The notes under the pieces are model-generated. The model saw only the letters and a list, made by a program, of their open reading frames with translations, had not been told where the DNA came from and ran no database searches. Positions 5,905 to 6,234 of a DNA stretch of 6,234 nt are shown piece after piece (positions within the stretch are counted from its first letter, which is position 1; every line of letters starts with the position of its first letter). Source of the DNA: Candidatus Cloacimonadota bacterium (lineage in GTDB: Bacteria > Cloacimonadota > Cloacimonadia > Cloacimonadales > TCS61). Location: positions 1-6,234 of the forward strand of contig JAGGWC010000090.1 in assembly GCA_021157645.1 (NCBI GenBank), written 5' to 3'. Position numbers and translations under genes: made by a program.

Positions 5905-6234
5905 CTATATAAAAGATTTAAAATATATTGGAACTTTTGTTGTGAAGGTCATTTCCTCTTTTGAAAACGGATGAGTAATTCTGAGAGTTGCTGCATGAAG
6001 CATAAGTCTTTTAATGCCTCTTTCTTTTATTCCATATTTCTTGTCACCGGCTACTGGACAGCCCTTATCTGCCAGATGAACCCTGATCTGATTTTTTCTA
6101 CCGGTTATCAGATCTATTTCCAAAAGAGTGTATTTTGAAGATTCTTTAATAACTTTATAGCCAGTCTTAGCAAGCTTACCTTTTTGAGGATCGGTAACAG
6201 AATACATTTTATGAATACTGTTTTCTGCCAGATA
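5905..6234 (-). CDS. RluA-family pseudouridine synthase, C-terminal part (partial)
   Basis: This is the 3' end of a gene that enters from the right edge; the frame is open to base 6234 and the Met codon at 6205-6207 is internal. About 109 residues are visible, reading YLAENSIHKMYSVTD and onward. They match the C-terminal half of the RluA/RluC/RluD group: KTGYKV, TLLEIDLITGRKNQIRVHLA, GCPVAGDKKYG, RLMLHAATLRITHPF. In this family the TGR-x-(H/N)-QIR-x-H segment lines the active site. The catalytic Asp (HRLD motif) and any S4 RNA-binding domain would lie further upstream, outside the window. These enzymes convert uridine to pseudouridine in 23S rRNA or tRNA in the cytoplasm. Which member this is, and so its target site, cannot be told from this fragment. 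The usual H of TGRKHQIR is N here, a substitution I believe occurs in other family members. It converges on the secreted-protein gene with 88 nt between. Confidence 0.92.
   Translation of the reverse strand, partial: YLAENSIHKMYSVTDPQKGKLAKTGYKVIKESSKYTLLEIDLITGRKNQIRVHLADKGCPVAGDKKYGIKERGIKRLMLHAATLRITHPFSKEEMTFTTKVPIYFKSFI

Noticed and set aside
1..6234. CRISPR array, phage, toxin-antitoxin or defence system
   Set aside because: No regularly spaced direct repeats, integrase, transposase, nuclease or small paired genes of that kind are visible.

Overview
The window is AT-rich (about one third G+C by eye) and bacterial. It starts inside one gene and ends inside another. The best clue to the organism is the protein at 4398-5816, which ends in a cell-surface sorting domain of the YPNPFNPET type with a FlgD-like Ig fold. 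Such tails are common in the Fibrobacteres-Chlorobi-Bacteroidetes superphylum and in candidate phyla such as Cloacimonadota and Marinimicrobia. A dapF, a RodZ-like gene and a fused radical SAM/DUF2344 gene fit a Gram-negative member of that group. I lean towards Cloacimonadota, but this is inference from protein style, not a search.

Region 1 (1-4073, + strand) looks like one tight operon of four genes. In order they are dapF (diaminopimelate epimerase, 5' end cut by the window), a small YfiM/DUF2279-like exported protein, a RodZ-like membrane protein with a cytoplasmic helix-turn-helix, and a large B12-binding-like radical SAM protein fused to a C-terminal DUF2344 domain (TIGR03960 + TIGR03936 type). 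The junctions are an ATGA overlap, a 5-nt gap and a 3-nt gap, so translational coupling is likely. The first three genes point to the envelope: peptidoglycan precursor, small envelope protein, cell-shape factor. The fourth is a conserved enzyme of unknown function; related genes elsewhere often sit beside ribonuclease G and ribosomal L21/L27 genes.

Region 2 (4074-4397) is a 324-nt gap without a gene. It holds an 11-nt direct repeat, a perfect 11-bp hairpin, and a 112-bp segment bounded by a perfect 14-bp inverted repeat that encloses further hairpins. This is the least explained part of the window. It may be a small palindromic mobile element or a structured RNA. A plausible promoter and a strong GGAGG ribosome binding site for the next gene follow.

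Region 3 (4398-5816, + strand) encodes a secreted protein: signal peptide, about seven repeats of a K-T-D-x-x-G-x-x-x-W type that suggest a beta-propeller, and the C-terminal sorting domain. Its 5' part is clearly richer in G+C than the middle.

Region 4 (5817-6234) is a short convergent spacer followed by the 3' end of an RluA-family pseudouridine synthase gene on the - strand, cut by the window end.

I see no CRISPR array, rRNA, tRNA, transposase or defence system. The window is mostly housekeeping; the intergenic structured element and the unknown-function enzyme are the best leads.
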